NCBI GenBank assembly: GCA_945883495.1
Contig: CAMCXS010000003.1
Span: forward strand, 62,001 to 126,000
Reading direction: 5' to 3'
Origin: Akkermansia muciniphila
Lineage (GTDB): Bacteria; Verrucomicrobiota; Verrucomicrobiia; Verrucomicrobiales; DEV007
Length of the DNA: 64,000 nucleotides
A program made the translations under genes and the position numbers. The notes under the pieces were generated by a model that worked only from the letters and a program-made list of their open reading frames with translations, had not been told where the DNA came from and searched no databases. Of the stretch, positions 42,821 through 51,191 are shown piece after piece. Numbering within the stretch: the stretch's first letter is position 1; the number at the start of each line of letters is the position of its first letter.

Positions 42821-43375
42821 ATGAAGCCGACCATCGTTTTGCTGGGCCTAGCCGCCTTGGCAGCCACCAGTTGCGTTGAGCAACAGAATCACTGGCGTCG
42901 TTCCCAGCGCCTCGGTTCCGAGGTTTCTCTTTGGCAGCTTCCCTCTGCCTATGTCGAAGCCCTTGGCGTCAGTGGACCTCCCGGCGCCAGCACGCCATTA
43001 ATTCCTACTTCCGGCTACTCAGCGGCGGGAGCTTACGAGACGGGGTTGGCCCCGATTTTCAACGTCTTCCGGGATGAATTGCCAAGTCAGACGGCACCCA
43101 TCAGTATGCCTCCAGCTTTTAACGTCGCGGATGCCGTGGCGAACGCTTCTTCGGGTCCGGGGTTCAAGCAAGAACGCGAGCTGCCTCGACAAGAACCGAT
43201 TGCCCAGGCAAGTTTTGACCATCTCCCCTACGCCGTGGCGGTGCCTGGCAGACCCGGCTTCGTGACCATCCCGGGACACGCAAATCTTGGGGAGATCGAT
43301 GTCGTTGGCATCTCTTCCGGAACTCCGGTGGAAGTTCCCGCTGGGGCCGGAAGCATTCAATTCCGAGTTCCATAA
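42821..43375 (+). CDS. Probable lipoprotein of unknown function
   Basis: 184 residues from the ATG at 42821. A lipoprotein signal precedes Cys18 (IVLLGLAALAATSC). The mature part is low in hydrophobic clusters and rich in Pro, Ser, Ala and Gly, with no recognised domain, ending in a strand-like VPAGAGSIQFRVP. An upstream start at 42746 would bury the signal peptide. The gene stands alone between tatD and a leftward gene group; the 116 bp before it are AT-richer than average and likely hold its promoter. Confidence 0.68.
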   Translation: MKPTIVLLGLAALAATSCVEQQNHWRRSQRLGSEVSLWQLPSAYVEALGVSGPPGASTPLIPTSGYSAAGAYETGLAPIFNVFRDELPSQTAPISMPPAFNVADAVANASSGPGFKQERELPRQEPIAQASFDHLPYAVAVPGRPGFVTIPGHANLGEIDVVGISSGTPVEVPAGAGSIQFRVP

Positions 43376-43418
43376 CCCGGCATTCTTTGGCTTCGGCGTG
43401 GTTGTGCTCGGCTTCGGC

Positions 43419-43448
43419 CGGTGGCGCCGAACCCTGGTTGCGCCACCG
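43419..43448 (+). terminator. Stem-loop CGGTGGCGC / GCGCCACCG, possible terminator
   Basis: A perfect 9-bp stem with a 12-base loop lies 43 bp after the lipoprotein gene, between convergent transcription units. The tail after the stem is not T-rich, so termination would be weak or Rho-assisted. Confidence 0.4.
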
Positions 43449-43505
43449 ACCCGTGCTAAGCAAGCGCCCGGACGTTATTTGTGGCGGGCGGTTTACCAGG
43501 AAATC

Positions 43506-43706
43506 TTACGCCTGAGCTTCTCCGTCCTCCCCGAATTGATCGAGTTGATTCAGGGTCTTTACGAAACCCTGAGCGCCCATCATTAGAAGAAATGGGAGGG
43601 CTTGGGTGACGGCGAGGACCTCAGAAATTTCGAGATCAAATTCCAGTTCCAGGCGGCGGCATTGTCCCACGAGTTCGTTGAGTGCCGCGATCTGATTCTC
43701 ATTCAT
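43506..43706 (-). CDS. Small protein of unknown function
   Basis: 66 residues (MNENQIAALNELVGQCRRLE, then an acidic C-terminus). It is helical, with a hydrophobic middle (VLAVTQALPFLLMMGAQGF) that is more like an amphipathic core than a clear membrane helix. No family is recognised. It is the last of a leftward group after the PfkB and ABM genes. Coding is supported by ordinary protein composition and by position, not by homology. Confidence 0.45.
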   Translation of the reverse strand: MNENQIAALNELVGQCRRLELEFDLEISEVLAVTQALPFLLMMGAQGFVKTLNQLDQFGEDGEAQA

Positions 43707-43782
43707 GGCCGCAAGGGGTTGTTACAGGATTCGACGCCAGAGACGCCAAATCGATTCACCCTCCGATACGGCTGCTGGGGCC

Positions 43783-44079
43783 TTAGCGGACGTCGATCTG
43801 TGTCAGCCGGCGGACCTCGGCGGACTCTAGCAGGCTTTCGATGACGGCAAGACAAGCCTTGATGTGGGGAGAATCGAGGTGGCGATCGAGGTCGGCGTGG
43901 CTGGTCCAGTTTTCGTGGAAGATAAAGAGGGAGGCGTCTTGCGGATCCTCGAATAGGTCGTAATTCAGGCAGCCCTGCTCCGCGCGAGTGGGTTCGAGGA
44001 GTTGAAGCAACTCGGTGCGCACGACGGCGGCGGCTTCCGCTTTGCAGCGGAGAATGGCGATGACGGTGACGGGCCTCAT
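43783..44079 (-). CDS. ABM-domain (YgiN-like) monooxygenase-family protein
   Basis: 98 residues with the dimeric ferredoxin-like ABM pattern: VTVIAILRCKAEAAAVVRTE, EQGCLNYDLFEDPQDA, FIFHENWTSHADLDRHLDS, then HIKACLAVIESLL. This is closer to YgiN (quinol monooxygenase) than the ABM gene at 36909. It starts 39 bp after the PfkB kinase gene on the same strand and may share its transcript. Confidence 0.87.
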   Translation of the reverse strand: MRPVTVIAILRCKAEAAAVVRTELLQLLEPTRAEQGCLNYDLFEDPQDASLFIFHENWTSHADLDRHLDSPHIKACLAVIESLLESAEVRRLTQIDVR

Positions 44080-44118
44080 GGTCCCACCCCTTGGCGGGAT
44101 CCGCAGTTTTGCAAGGAC

Positions 44119-45048
44119 TTATGAGGTTGGGTGAGCGAGCAAAAACTCTTCTACCTGGACCAGAGTAGGGAGTGCTCCTCGGCCGCCGAGGGCACGGCTG
44201 TTCATGGCGGCCGCCGCACTAGCGACCTTGGCGCAACGATCCAAAGGCCATGCCCAGGTCCAACCAGTGAGAAAAGCTCCGTGGTAAACATCCCCACAGC
44301 CAGTGGTGTCGATGGTGTCCGGAACCGCGAAGGCCGGCTGGTGGAATTGCGCGGAGTCGCTCAGGATCCAACTCCCGCGCAGCCCGGCCGTGACCACGAC
44401 GAGTTCCGGCCCGAAGTCTTTCACCGCGCGCGCCGCCTTTTCTGGATCTTCACTGCCTGAGCAGCGGGCCGCCCAGTCGAGCGAAACGATCGCGATATCG
44501 ATCCAAGGCAAAAACTCCCGAGTCTCCGGACGGAACCGGTGCGCGCCGCCATCGAACGAAACGGCGACGCCCGCGTCCCGAGCGCGCTTGGCGGCGGTGA
44601 ACCAGGCGGCTTCATGGCGTCCGTTGCTGTGGAGCACCCGGGCGGACTCGATCACCCCGGCAGGTAGATGCTCCGCTTGCATCGGGGAGACGGTCCCGGG
44701 TTCATAGCTGATGCAACGGGCGCCGTCGCACTCCCGCACCCAGACGGAGGCGAGGGCGCTGCTGGCTCCGGATTGTCGATGACACGAAGTGGTGTCCACG
44801 CCGAAGCTCGTTAGTTCAGAACGGATGCGCTCGCCGATCCAGTCATCGCCCTGCCGATCCAGCATCGCGGTTTTCGCGCCGAGTCGGGCGGCGGCCGCCA
44901 GCGCGGTGGCCACTGGGCCGCCACCTTGGAGACGGGTGCTTGAGGATCGTTGCACGGATTCTCCCGCCGGGAACTCGGGGACGCGCATCAGAAGATCCAA
45001 CGTGCAAACTCCGAGACCGGCGATGTCAAAACAGGTCGCGTGAGGCAT
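44119..45048 (-). CDS. PfkB-family (ribokinase-like) sugar kinase
   Basis: 309 residues. The N-terminal lid strand (FDIAGLGVCTLDLLMRVPE), the substrate-binding RLQGGGPVATALAAAARLGA, and the C-terminal signature DTTGCGDVYHGAFLTG with the catalytic Asp are present; the usual DTTGAGD reads DTTGCGD. Family members phosphorylate ribose, fructose, 2-keto-3-deoxygluconate and related sugars. It is divergent from the N-acetylneuraminate-lyase-like gene with 87 bp between starts, suggesting shared control and a sugar or keto-acid substrate from the same pathway. Confidence 0.9.
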   Translation of the reverse strand: MPHATCFDIAGLGVCTLDLLMRVPEFPAGESVQRSSSTRLQGGGPVATALAAAARLGAKTAMLDRQGDDWIGERIRSELTSFGVDTTSCHRQSGASSALASVWVRECDGARCISYEPGTVSPMQAEHLPAGVIESARVLHSNGRHEAAWFTAAKRARDAGVAVSFDGGAHRFRPETREFLPWIDIAIVSLDWAARCSGSEDPEKAARAVKDFGPELVVVTAGLRGSWILSDSAQFHQPAFAVPDTIDTTGCGDVYHGAFLTGWTWAWPLDRCAKVASAAAAMNSRALGGRGALPTLVQVEEFLLAHPTS

Positions 45049-45135
45049 CGGGTTGGGCTAGCACACCGGTGGTGGAGGCGCAAGCTAGGCGCGATGGTTG
45101 CTTTCTGCTGAGGTGGCGTTCATCTTGGTGTTCCC

Positions 45136-46071
45136 ATGACATTGACTCCATTGCGCGGGCTGATTGCCGCGCCGTTTACCCCTTTTCGCGCGTACGGATC
45201 CCTGGCCCTGGAGGTGATTCCGCAGCAGGCGGCGGCCCTGGCCGTGAATGGCGTTTCTGGCGCGTTTGTCTGTGGATCGACCGGTGAAGGGGCGTCATTG
45301 ACCATCGCGGAGCGGCAATCCGTGACGGCAGCATGGATTGCCGCCGCGCCGGCGGAGTTGCGGGTGGTGGTGCATGTCGGCCACACGTCGGTGGAAGAAT
45401 CACGAGGCTTGGCGCGACACGCGATGAAGGTGGGAGCCAGCGCGATTGCGGCGTATGCACCGACTTATTACAAACCGGCCACCGTGGCGGATCTTGTGGA
45501 GTGCTGCGCGCTGATCGCGTCGGAGGCGCCGGATTTGCCATTCTATTATTACCACATTCCGTCGATGACCGGGGTGAATCTGTCGTGCTCGGCTTTTCTT
45601 AGCGCCGCGCGGGACCGCATTCCGAATCTGGCGGGAATCAAATTCACGCACGAGAATCTCATGGAGTATTTGGCCTGCTTGCGCTTCGAGGGCGGGCGAT
45701 ACGACATCTTGTTTGGGCGGGATGAATGTTTGGTGGCCGCGCTGGCCTTGGGTGCGAAGGGCGCCATAGGGAGCACGTACAATTATATCGCGCCGGTGTT
45801 CCGGGAATTACTCGGCGCGTTTGCCTTGGGTGATCTGGCGCTGGCCACGGAACGGCAAGAGCAGGCGAATCGGCTCATTGAAGTGATGATCCAGCACGGG
45901 GGACAGAGTGCGGCCAAGGCCATCATGGGTATGACGGGGATCGACTGCGGTCCCTGCCGTCCGCCATTGTCTACCCTGAGCGAGGGCGCCATCGCCCGGC
46001 TTCGCGATGATTTGGCGAAGGGAGACTTTGCCGCTTGGGCCAACGTCACTCCGCCAGCCCTGTCACGCTGA
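45136..46071 (+). CDS. DapA-family aldolase, N-acetylneuraminate-lyase-like
   Basis: 311 residues. The class I aldolase barrel carries the keto-acid carboxylate site GSTGEG (about 49-54), YYYHIPSMTGV with the catalytic Tyr, and the Schiff-base Lys in AGIKFTHENLMEY (about residue 170). YYxHxPxxTG is typical of sialic acid lyases rather than dihydrodipicolinate synthases. Neighbours fit: PfkB kinase divergent, glycosidase-like exported protein convergent (26-bp overlap), then a sodium symporter. The natural reaction would be cleavage of a sugar acid to pyruvate plus an aldose, but the exact substrate is inferred. Confidence 0.85.
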   Translation: MTLTPLRGLIAAPFTPFRAYGSLALEVIPQQAAALAVNGVSGAFVCGSTGEGASLTIAERQSVTAAWIAAAPAELRVVVHVGHTSVEESRGLARHAMKVGASAIAAYAPTYYKPATVADLVECCALIASEAPDLPFYYYHIPSMTGVNLSCSAFLSAARDRIPNLAGIKFTHENLMEYLACLRFEGGRYDILFGRDECLVAALALGAKGAIGSTYNYIAPVFRELLGAFALGDLALATERQEQANRLIEVMIQHGGQSAAKAIMGMTGIDCGPCRPPLSTLSEGAIARLRDDLAKGDFAAWANVTPPALSR

Positions 46072-48007
46072 CTTCGTCGAGATCGAACGTCGATTGCGCG
46101 TTCGCGGCGACGGGAACGACGACGATTTTTCCGGCGTTTCGGATCGTCTCCGCCCAGGAAAAGGCGGCTGCGGAGGGCCGCCAACCTGCGGCTCTGGCTT
46201 CTTCGTCCGTCCAATCGTAGCGGAGCGTGGCGGCGATTTCTTGCCAATCGGGTCCGAAGATCGTCGGGGTGGCAAAGCTCCAGGGCGCAACGTCGGTGGC
46301 GAAAATTTCCAGTTGGGCGGCTCCTCCAGTTCGCGGGGCTCGCACCCAAGCGCTGATCTTTGCTCCACGCCCCCCGAAGCGCACCGGCCAATCCCCAGCG
46401 AGTGGGGCGTCCAGGGAAGGCGGAGAGTGCGCGATGGGGAGATTGCGGCCGAGGCGGCTCGCCGAAACGTAACCGGCCAACTTTCCGCCCGCGGCATGGT
46501 GGATGAGGGAATCAACGCCCTTCCAATCTTCGATGCTGTCGTCAAAGGAAACCCGGTGGGCTGCGACTGGACCAGGCGCGGGCATCGGATGGCGAAGCGA
46601 CGGCACCGTTTCGTCGACGAGAGAGGCTCCGGCAATCGCGAACAAGGTGGAATCTTGGAGGCGGAACCTTAGGCGGCAGGGCGAATGCGGCGGTGATCCT
46701 TTCCAGGTCACTGGAGTGTCGAGGAGCTGTCCGGTGAGCGGTTCCGATTCCGCTACGACCTGATCATCGGAATCGAGGGCAAGAACCGCGATGGAGCCAG
46801 CCGTTGCCGCCGCACTGAGGCGGAGGCCTTCGCCTTGCAAGTGCACGGGGCTGGTGGTGACGGTGGCGGGCTGGTCACCGAGGGCTTGGAATCCGCCAAA
46901 ATGGTCCAGCGGGAGCCTGGCCAGACAGGGCAGGCAGTGGCGTTTCCAGCCAGTGTGGGGAAAATCGTCCCCTCCGTAATAGATTAGGAGTTGCCCGTCT
47001 TGTTCCACCGGCGGCCCCGCCATGGCGTAGATGCATTCGCTGTCATACGTGCCTTTCGGACCTCGGGGGAGGAATGGAAGTCCGGGGAAAACGCGCCGCC
47101 AACGGAGGCCATCGGCGCTCCAGGCGAGCTCGCAATCGACGGCTCGGCCCTTGCCCGGATGATAGATCATGAGCCAGGCGAGATAGCAGTTGGCATACCG
47201 GAAGGCCGGCATGCAGTAGGTTTGGCTGGAGCGCCCTTCCGCGAGCGTGGATCGCAAAACGAGACCATTGTCCCTCCAGTGCAGAAAATCGTCACTCTCA
47301 TAGCGGGAGACGAGGCGTTCTCCGAGATAAAGTTTGGTGAACCAGAGATACTTCCCGGCGCGTTCGTCCCACAAGGCGTTGTTGTGGGTGTCCCCGTTGC
47401 GCGCTCCGAAGCCGAGCATTTCGACGGGATCGGTCCAGTGAATTCCGTCCGGGGAGAAGCGAGCGCGTAGTTTTCCCAGGCCGACGTCGTAGACCATCTT
47501 GTAGCGCCGGGAGGGATTGGGCTCGTGCAAATCCTTGAAAACGCCAACGTTCGGCGTGTCGCGTGTGACGATGTTCGTGTTGCGGTCGCCGTTGTAAGCA
47601 TGAAGGCCGAGGGAGGGCTTATCCCAGGTGAGGCCGTCTTTGGACGTGGCGTAGAGCAGGTACCACCCGACTTCATGGATGGTGCTTGGACCGTCCATCT
47701 TCGCGATGGCCTCGGGATCGGCCAACACGCATTTGTACCAGAGCTTGAAGACCGTCTCCTCCTCGTCCCAGAGGAGGTTCGGGTAGAGATTGTTCATGGA
47801 GTTCTCCCACGGCTTGTCCGCCTGGATCAGCGGATTGCGGCTCTCTTTGGTGATCGTTCCGGGCACCAACTTGGCGTTTTCAGCGCTTTTCACCACTCTT
47901 GGATCGAGCAGGAGCAGCTTGTGGGCATCAGGGGGAACCAAACGAGGTGCTCCCAGTGCCGGCGCAGCAAGCGCGACGAGGAAAAGGAAAAGCCTGAGCG
48001 AGCGCAT
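46046..48007 (-). CDS. Secreted glycosidase-like beta-propeller protein
   Basis: 653 residues with a signal peptide (LRLFLFLVALAAPALGA). Residues about 40-370 show repeated propeller blades like those of GH32/GH43/sialidase-type enzymes: NLLWDEEETVFKLWYKC, YLLYATSKDGLTWDKP, RRYKMVYDVG, RARFSPDGIHWTDPVE, YLWFTKLYLGERLVSRYES. The C-terminal 250 residues look like one or two beta-sandwich modules (RLSAAATAGSIAVLALDSDD; ISAWVRAPRTGGAAQLEIFA). Such proteins are common in Verrucomicrobia and Planctomycetes and probably release sugars outside the cell. It is divergent from the symporter gene, which may import the product. Family number cannot be assigned by eye. Confidence 0.78.
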   Translation of the reverse strand: MRSLRLFLFLVALAAPALGAPRLVPPDAHKLLLLDPRVVKSAENAKLVPGTITKESRNPLIQADKPWENSMNNLYPNLLWDEEETVFKLWYKCVLADPEAIAKMDGPSTIHEVGWYLLYATSKDGLTWDKPSLGLHAYNGDRNTNIVTRDTPNVGVFKDLHEPNPSRRYKMVYDVGLGKLRARFSPDGIHWTDPVEMLGFGARNGDTHNNALWDERAGKYLWFTKLYLGERLVSRYESDDFLHWRDNGLVLRSTLAEGRSSQTYCMPAFRYANCYLAWLMIYHPGKGRAVDCELAWSADGLRWRRVFPGLPFLPRGPKGTYDSECIYAMAGPPVEQDGQLLIYYGGDDFPHTGWKRHCLPCLARLPLDHFGGFQALGDQPATVTTSPVHLQGEGLRLSAAATAGSIAVLALDSDDQVVAESEPLTGQLLDTPVTWKGSPPHSPCRLRFRLQDSTLFAIAGASLVDETVPSLRHPMPAPGPVAAHRVSFDDSIEDWKGVDSLIHHAAGGKLAGYVSASRLGRNLPIAHSPPSLDAPLAGDWPVRFGGRGAKISAWVRAPRTGGAAQLEIFATDVAPWSFATPTIFGPDWQEIAATLRYDWTDEEARAAGWRPSAAAFSWAETIRNAGKIVVVPVAANAQSTFDLDEVSVTGLAE

Positions 48008-48144
48008 GGCGAACGAGCGTGCCTGGGGGGCGGCGAGGGGACAAGAAATTTATTCTCACGTGGGAGAGGCTCTCCGAGACGTCCAATGCGTCGCCTCCAT
48101 TCCGCCTTGCCCGTAGCGCTGGGTGGGACCATGATCACGATTGC

Positions 48145-49815
48145 ATGAGCCTTGCTTGGGACATTGTTGTCATTTTACTCTACTTCGCGCTGGTCTTCGG
48201 GATCGGCTTTTCGCAGCGCGCCAAGAGCGGGAGCATGGAGGGCTTCGCGTTGGGGAACCGTGAGATCGCGTGGTGGGCGGTGCTGGCCTCGATCCTGGCG
48301 GCGGAGATCAGTGCGGGGACATTCTTCGGGGCGCCCGGGGAGGGGTATGCGTTGCGCAACTTCACCTACATCCAGCTGATCATCGGCTACTTGCTGGCGC
48401 GGGTCGTGGTCAGCGCGGTCTTCATTCCGGCTTTTTATCAGCACAACGTGGTAAGTATTTATGAGTTTCTCGGGACTCGGTTTGGACCCCGGACCCGCCG
48501 GGTATCGAGCGGCGTCTTTCTGGTGACGCGGGTTCTCGCCAGTGGCAGCCGCCTCTGGGTGCCTTCGGTATTGCTGGTGCTCGTTTGGCAGCTTTCCAAC
48601 CAAGGGAAGACCTTGTCGTCCACGGAAGAGTTTTTGCTCACCGGCGGCGCGCTGATCTTGGTGACGCTGGCGACGGCGATTTATACTACCGTCGGAGGGA
48701 TCCGCGCGGTGATCTGGACCGATGTGCTTCAGATCGGTGTACTCTTGTGCGCTCTGAGTTTCTCGCTCTTTTATTTAGTGGGCCACATTCCGGGGGGATT
48801 CGCCGGTGCACGGCAAGCACTACAGGGGCCGGATGACTGGAAGATTTTCGATTTGGGGCTGAAGCCGGATTTAAGTTTTTGGGGCAACGTGAAGCACGTC
48901 CTGGAGCAGGAGTATACTGTTTGGGCGGCATTCATCGGGAGCACGTTTGTGACCTTGGCCACTCATGGGACTGATCAGGACATGGTGCAGCGGATGTTGA
49001 CGGCCAGAAACCAACGTCAGAGTGGTATGGCCACGATTCTGTCCGGCATTGCGGATGTGCCGATCACGATGGTGGTGTTGGCGATCGGGATTCTGCTTTA
49101 CGTCTACTACGACGCGAATCCGGATGCGCTTTTGCCTCGGAGTGCGGAGGGCGAGGTGCAGTCGAATAAAGTTTTCCCACATTTTATCCTTACGGTAATG
49201 CCCGGTGGATTGCGCGGGTTGGTCATTGCTGGCGTGTTGGCGACGACGATGGGATCGTTGGGGACGGCATTGAACTCACTGGCAACGAGCTATGTGCGGG
49301 ATTTTCACTTCCGTTGGTTTGGTGAACCGGCGGATGAGAAGGGCCGGGTGCGGGTGTTGCGTTTGGGGACGGTGCTTTTCGCGGCGTTGTTGATCAGCGT
49401 GGCGCTGGCGACCGCTTGGGTCAGCGTGAAGCATCCGGGGCTGCGCATCATTCCGATCATTCTAGGAATTTTCGGTTATACCTATGGCTCGCTACTCGGT
49501 GTCTTCATGGTGGGATTGTTCACCAAGAGTCGAGGAAGTGATTTTGGAAATCTGATCGCCATGGGGGCTGGCTTTCTCGCGGTGGCCTACTTGAGTGGGC
49601 TTGATCAGGGCTTGGCAGGGCTGGTGGGGGGCAGTGGATTCCCGCGGCCGGAATGGATGCCCGTGGTCGAGTTTCCGTGGCGGATTTTCTTTGGGACGGT
49701 GGTGACCTTCGCGGTGGCGGTAAGCTTCCGGGAGAAAACCCTCAGCGGGGCGATTCTAGAACGTGGGGCTCCGCATGCATCCGCTGCACCAAGCGGCGTT
49801 CCGCTCCCGCGCTGA
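48145..49815 (+). CDS. Sodium:solute symporter (SSS family)
   Basis: 556 residues from the ATG at 48145 (MSLAWDIVVILLYFALVFGI), which begins the first membrane helix; the longer open frame to 48019 adds only polar residues. About 13 transmembrane segments. Typical SSS features include FALGNREIAWWAVLASILAAEISAGTF cut by helix breaks (sodium and substrate site), YTTVGGIRAVIWTDVLQ, and GSLGTALNSLATSYVRDF near the second sodium site. Relatives import sialic acid, glucose or other sugars. Divergent from the glycosidase-like gene and next to the aldolase, it completes a degrade-import-cleave module. Its 3' end overlaps the convergent M50 gene by 74 bp. Confidence 0.92.
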   Translation: MSLAWDIVVILLYFALVFGIGFSQRAKSGSMEGFALGNREIAWWAVLASILAAEISAGTFFGAPGEGYALRNFTYIQLIIGYLLARVVVSAVFIPAFYQHNVVSIYEFLGTRFGPRTRRVSSGVFLVTRVLASGSRLWVPSVLLVLVWQLSNQGKTLSSTEEFLLTGGALILVTLATAIYTTVGGIRAVIWTDVLQIGVLLCALSFSLFYLVGHIPGGFAGARQALQGPDDWKIFDLGLKPDLSFWGNVKHVLEQEYTVWAAFIGSTFVTLATHGTDQDMVQRMLTARNQRQSGMATILSGIADVPITMVVLAIGILLYVYYDANPDALLPRSAEGEVQSNKVFPHFILTVMPGGLRGLVIAGVLATTMGSLGTALNSLATSYVRDFHFRWFGEPADEKGRVRVLRLGTVLFAALLISVALATAWVSVKHPGLRIIPIILGIFGYTYGSLLGVFMVGLFTKSRGSDFGNLIAMGAGFLAVAYLSGLDQGLAGLVGGSGFPRPEWMPVVEFPWRIFFGTVVTFAVAVSFREKTLSGAILERGAPHASAAPSGVPLPR

Positions 49816-50488
49816 AAAAGATGAACACGCCGATGATCATCAGAGTCGGCGTGAAAATCAAACCGGGCACCAGGGAACCCAGCGCCCCCGATCCGCAAAC
49901 GACGAAGAGGATGGCGAGGATCTGGCCGGTGCGCGCGGCGATAGTTGTGGCGCGAAGGTAGTTGCCCCGCAACGAGAGGAACGCCCGGAAGATCCTCCCG
50001 CCATCCATGGGAAAGGCTGGCAGCAGGTTGAAGATCACCATGGCCAAGTTGGCCACGAAGAGCGCGGCCGCCAGAGTGATCGGGCTGGGGGCCAAACCGC
50101 TTTCGTCACTAGCGGGCAGCTCGCCGAAGAGAATCACCGGAAAGAGCAACGCCGCCAGAACGACGTTCACGGCGGGGCCCGCAGCTGCGATGACGATTTC
50201 GTGCCACGGTTGGCGCGGAAACGCATCGAGACGGGCGACGCCGCCGATCGGGTAAAGAGTGATGGAGCGGGTGCTAATGCCGAAGTGCCGGGCGGCCAGG
50301 CAGTGGCCCAATTCGTGGAGCAGGACGCAGGCGAAGAGGGAGGTCAGCAAAGCGATCGCGAAGATCGCGGCGTCCCAACCGACCCGCTGGTACTCGACGG
50401 TTCCGGCCCAGGCGAGCAGCAGGCCGAACGTCCAATGCACCCGGGTTTCAATGCCGAAGGGGCGGCCCAACCGCAATGCATGGCCCAT
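49742..50488 (-). CDS. M50-family site-2-type membrane metalloprotease
   Basis: 248 residues from the ATG at 50488 (MGHALRLGRPFGIETRVHW). The zinc-binding HELGH lies at residues 58-62 inside a membrane helix, and the third ligand motif is NLLPAFPMDGGRIFRA. Strand SITLYPIGGVARLD is also conserved. There are six or so membrane helices and no CBS domains, unlike many soil-bacterial relatives. Such proteases cut membrane-spanning substrates, for instance anti-sigma factors. The frame extends upstream to 50719, but that stretch is antisense to the DUF2760 gene. It overlaps the symporter gene end by 74 bp. Confidence 0.9.
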   Translation of the reverse strand: MGHALRLGRPFGIETRVHWTFGLLLAWAGTVEYQRVGWDAAIFAIALLTSLFACVLLHELGHCLAARHFGISTRSITLYPIGGVARLDAFPRQPWHEIVIAAAGPAVNVVLAALLFPVILFGELPASDESGLAPSPITLAAALFVANLAMVIFNLLPAFPMDGGRIFRAFLSLRGNYLRATTIAARTGQILAILFVVCGSGALGSLVPGLIFTPTLMIIGVFIFFSAGAERRLVQRMHAEPHVLESPR

Positions 50489-50584
50489 TCCCGTCTGACG
50501 CCTCGATCGCCTAGAGTGTTCACGTAGGGAGGTGCCCGGGGATTTGCATTTCCTGGTATCCGGCCTAAGGGAAAAGGAGAGATC

Positions 50585-51175
50585 ATGAAACCGCTGGCCA
50601 TCGCCCTCACCGTTGTCATCGCGCTCACCGCCGCCCCGGTGCCGCCTACGATCCACACTGTTTTGGGCGTTTTGGCGATCCTTCTGGCGCTTGCTTTGAC
50701 CGTGATGCTTTTCCGGCAAGCTCCCGTGGCACAGGCTCCCGCTCCGGCGCCGATTGCTCCGGCTCCGTCCGTGGAAACTAAGGGCTCGGCCGATGTGGAG
50801 GTCATTGCCTTCCTCGGACTGCTACAGAAAAAAGGGCGCCTCATCGATTTCTTGATGGACGACATTTCCAAGCACGATGACGCGACCGTCGGTGCCGTCG
50901 CCCGGGTGGTTTACCAGGGCTGTCGCGAGGTGTTGCAGCAGCATTTGAAGATTGTGCCCTTGGCCGGCGCTCCAGAAGGCGGGTCGTTGACGCTCCCGGC
51001 TGGGTATCGGGCGGTCGATTACGAACTGAGTGGGAAGCTCGGTGGATCGGCGCCGTTCACCGGGACCGTTGAGCATCAGGGGTGGAAGGTGGAGTCGATC
51101 AAACTGCCGCACATCGTGCCGACGGGGGATGGCCAATTGCCTCCTCTGGCTCCCGCTCAACTGACCGTCCGCTAA
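50585..51175 (+). CDS. DUF2760 membrane protein
   Basis: 196 residues. The N-terminal 45 contain a hydrophobic hairpin (AIALTVVIALTAA; VLGVLAILLALALTVMLF), then a Pro/Ala spacer, then the conserved DUF2760 domain: ALxFLGLLQKKGRLIDFLMD-like at about 77-96, DDATVGAVARVVYQGCREVL, and SIKLPHIVP near the C-terminus. The start is firm: a strong Shine-Dalgarno AAGGAGAG is correctly spaced. DUF2760 genes are typically followed by an Hsp70-like gene, as here 16 bp downstream, so the pair probably works together. Confidence 0.88.
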   Translation: MKPLAIALTVVIALTAAPVPPTIHTVLGVLAILLALALTVMLFRQAPVAQAPAPAPIAPAPSVETKGSADVEVIAFLGLLQKKGRLIDFLMDDISKHDDATVGAVARVVYQGCREVLQQHLKIVPLAGAPEGGSLTLPAGYRAVDYELSGKLGGSAPFTGTVEHQGWKVESIKLPHIVPTGDGQLPPLAPAQLTVR

Positions 51176-51191
51176 CGCTCGCGCCTTTTTC

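Noticed and set aside
50489-50719. An N-terminal extension of the M50 protease
   Set aside because: The added residues are Arg/Gly-rich antisense of the DUF2760 gene. The family N-terminus starts at MGHALRLGRPFG.
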